This document shows, piece after piece, positions 4,570-5,867 of a stretch of 5,867 nucleotides of DNA; position 1 is the first letter of the stretch; each line of letters starts with the position of its first letter. Source of the stretch: Spirochaetia bacterium. GTDB lineage: Bacteria; Spirochaetota; Spirochaetia; PWKH01. The stretch is from positions 1 through 5,867 of the forward strand of contig SKXS01000030.1 in NCBI GenBank assembly GCA_007128345.1, read 5' to 3'. The notes beneath the pieces are model-generated. The model had not been told where the DNA came from, searched no databases, and was given only the letters and a program-made list of their open reading frames with translations. The position numbers were made by a program, and so were the translations under genes.

Positions 4570-5867
4570 ATGTCAAAACGTGGGCGTTTGATCATCGTGC
4601 TTCTTGTGCTGGTGGTGTGTGGGGTGTTCCTCTATCCCACGATCCAGTGGTATTTCGGAGTACCCCAAGAAACCAAAGACCTGGCCATGGGCTCCCGTGA
4701 ACAAATCCGTGAATATGCGCGAGGCCAAGCAACGAGAGACTTGATCGCGCTGAAGGATATGGTGAGCGCGGATCCCGATGCTGAGCTTCCCGAACACCTG
4801 AGCTATCTCAAGGATCTTGCCAGGGAGCAGTACCGGAGAGTCAATGATGCAGTCCCTCGGACCTGGACAGTCTCAGATGTGATGCGGGCGTATCCAAGCG
4901 AACAGGCTTTTTTCGATGCAGTGGAACAGCATTACCGTTCCAACCTGCTGAGTCTGAAGACAAAGAGCGAATCGGTGCTGCAGCTTGGACTGGACCTGTC
5001 AGGCGGTTTGAGCATTCTCCTTGAAGCCGATGTTGCGGGATTTGAGCAGCGTTACGAAGAGCTCCACGAGCGCAGGGCTGCACCGGCGGATATTGAAGAG
5101 GCTATCCAGCAGAGCATAGAAATCCTCAATAACCGTATCGACCGGTTCGGTATCTCCGAGCCCATGATCCGTAAGCAGGGCGATACCCAAATTGCCATTG
5201 AAATTGCCGGCGCGGCAGACCCTGAACGTGTAAATGCGTTCCTTATGGGCAGGGGATCGCTTAATTTCAGAATTGTCAACCAGGAGGCGAGTCAGGAGCT
5301 TGCGTCATACTTTGCCAGGAATCCAGGTGAAGTATATACCGTAGACGGCCGGGTTCGCACGCCGGATTTCATTGAGCCAGGGTATGTCGTAATGGGATAC
5401 TATACCAAGGACGCATACGGGATCGATGAACTCCAGCGTTTTGTTGTTGTCAGGGATGAGATCGGCCTTGACGGTATCCATATACAGGAGGCTACCGTAG
5501 GCGAGGATCCTATAACGGGACGGCCTGTCGTCAACTTCCGTCTCACTGTTGAGGGAGGAGAGCGGTTTTTTACCCTCACATCCAGCAATGTGAACGAAAC
5601 CCTTGCCGTAGTGATGGATGACCGGGTACGGTCCATGGCCACCATCAGCGAACCGATCAGAGAGAATGTTCAGGTTCGTGGTTTCGACTCCCAGCAAGCG
5701 CGCGAACTGGCTATTGTGCTGAGAACTGCGGCACTGCCGATCGTACTGGAAGTTGTCAGCCAGCAGGCAGTAGGCGCATCGTTGGGAGAGGATTCAGTAC
5801 AGCGGGGACTTCGGGCGATTACCGTCGGCTTTCTTTTGGTTATCATATTTATGGTTAGTTACTACCG
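4570..5867 (+). CDS. secD: Protein translocase subunit SecD, N-terminal 432 residues (partial, 3' end outside window)
   Basis: SecD works with SecF to pull or release preproteins on the periplasmic side of SecYEG, powered by the ion gradient. Open reading starts at ATG 4570, preceded by TTGGAG ending seven bases upstream, and runs off the window. Visible parts in order: membrane helix 1 at about 7-23; a polar, helix-rich periplasmic stretch 30-135; the family motif LGLDLSGG (139-146); the P1 beta-alpha fold with SIEILNNRIDRFGISEP (182-198); the head subdomain (about 225-360); LRTAALPIVLEVVSQQAVGASLGEDSV (384-410), the highly conserved stretch before the membrane bundle; and the first residues of helix 2 (AITVGFLLVIIFMVSYY). 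The remaining membrane helices and probably secF lie downstream. Every motif within view is intact and there is no frameshift. Confidence 0.97.
   Translation, partial: MSKRGRLIIVLLVLVVCGVFLYPTIQWYFGVPQETKDLAMGSREQIREYARGQATRDLIALKDMVSADPDAELPEHLSYLKDLAREQYRRVNDAVPRTWTVSDVMRAYPSEQAFFDAVEQHYRSNLLSLKTKSESVLQLGLDLSGGLSILLEADVAGFEQRYEELHERRAAPADIEEAIQQSIEILNNRIDRFGISEPMIRKQGDTQIAIEIAGAADPERVNAFLMGRGSLNFRIVNQEASQELASYFARNPGEVYTVDGRVRTPDFIEPGYVVMGYYTKDAYGIDELQRFVVVRDEIGLDGIHIQEATVGEDPITGRPVVNFRLTVEGGERFFTLTSSNVNETLAVVMDDRVRSMATISEPIRENVQVRGFDSQQARELAIVLRTAALPIVLEVVSQQAVGASLGEDSVQRGLRAITVGFLLVIIFMVSYY

Noticed and set aside
4013..4576. 187-residue open frame on the minus strand opposite yajC
   Set aside because: Its Leu/Arg-rich composition is the mirror of the Lys/Glu-rich YajC tail; yajC is certain by homology.
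5305..5697. 130-residue minus-strand open frame inside secD
   Set aside because: It overlaps the conserved SecD head region and shows no independent coding evidence.
1..5867. CRISPR arrays, transposases, tRNA or rRNA genes, toxin-antitoxin or other defence modules
   Set aside because: No spaced direct repeats, terminal inverted repeats, RNA gene signatures or matching protein motifs are visible; the window is filled by housekeeping and envelope genes.

Overview
The window reads as a chromosomal housekeeping segment, about 50% G+C, from a bacterium I would place among the Spirochaetes (Spirochaeta/Treponema/Sphaerochaeta-like). That placement is inference. It rests on the style of the GroEL sequence (MAKQLKFNEDARRAL start), a groEL with no groES beside it, the yajC-secD order with a long charged YajC tail, and a novel-looking envelope protein. 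A database search was not possible. All genes lie on the + strand and gene density is high; no intergenic stretch exceeds about 130 bases.

Layout. Positions 1-210 are the 3' end of a gene encoding the C-terminal domain of a biotin-protein ligase (BirA type). A good sigma70-like promoter follows (242-270), then a gene for a predicted HD-superfamily hydrolase (310-882). A striking A/T tract (888-910) and a probable promoter lead to a complete groEL (1012-2664), which ends in the usual Gly/Met tail. A textbook stem-loop with a GAAA loop (2692-2713) closes groEL. A near-consensus promoter (2729-2757) immediately follows and drives a signal-peptide-bearing putative outer-membrane protein of unknown family (2794-3597) and a 98-residue unknown protein (3613-3909). 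After a 91-base gap with a possible promoter and an overlapping inverted repeat come yajC (4001-4534) and secD (4570 to beyond the window end), accessory parts of the Sec translocase; secF would be expected next.

Functional picture. Three independent units can be argued from the promoters and the terminator: an HD hydrolase, the chaperonin, and a two-gene envelope/unknown unit. The Sec accessory operon comes after them. There is a loose protein-folding and secretion theme (GroEL, YajC, SecD, an exported barrel-like protein), but nothing in the sequence proves joint regulation. I see no mobile element, CRISPR array, RNA gene or defence system. The least explained pieces are the 267-residue envelope protein, its 98-residue partner and the regulatory-looking inverted repeats.
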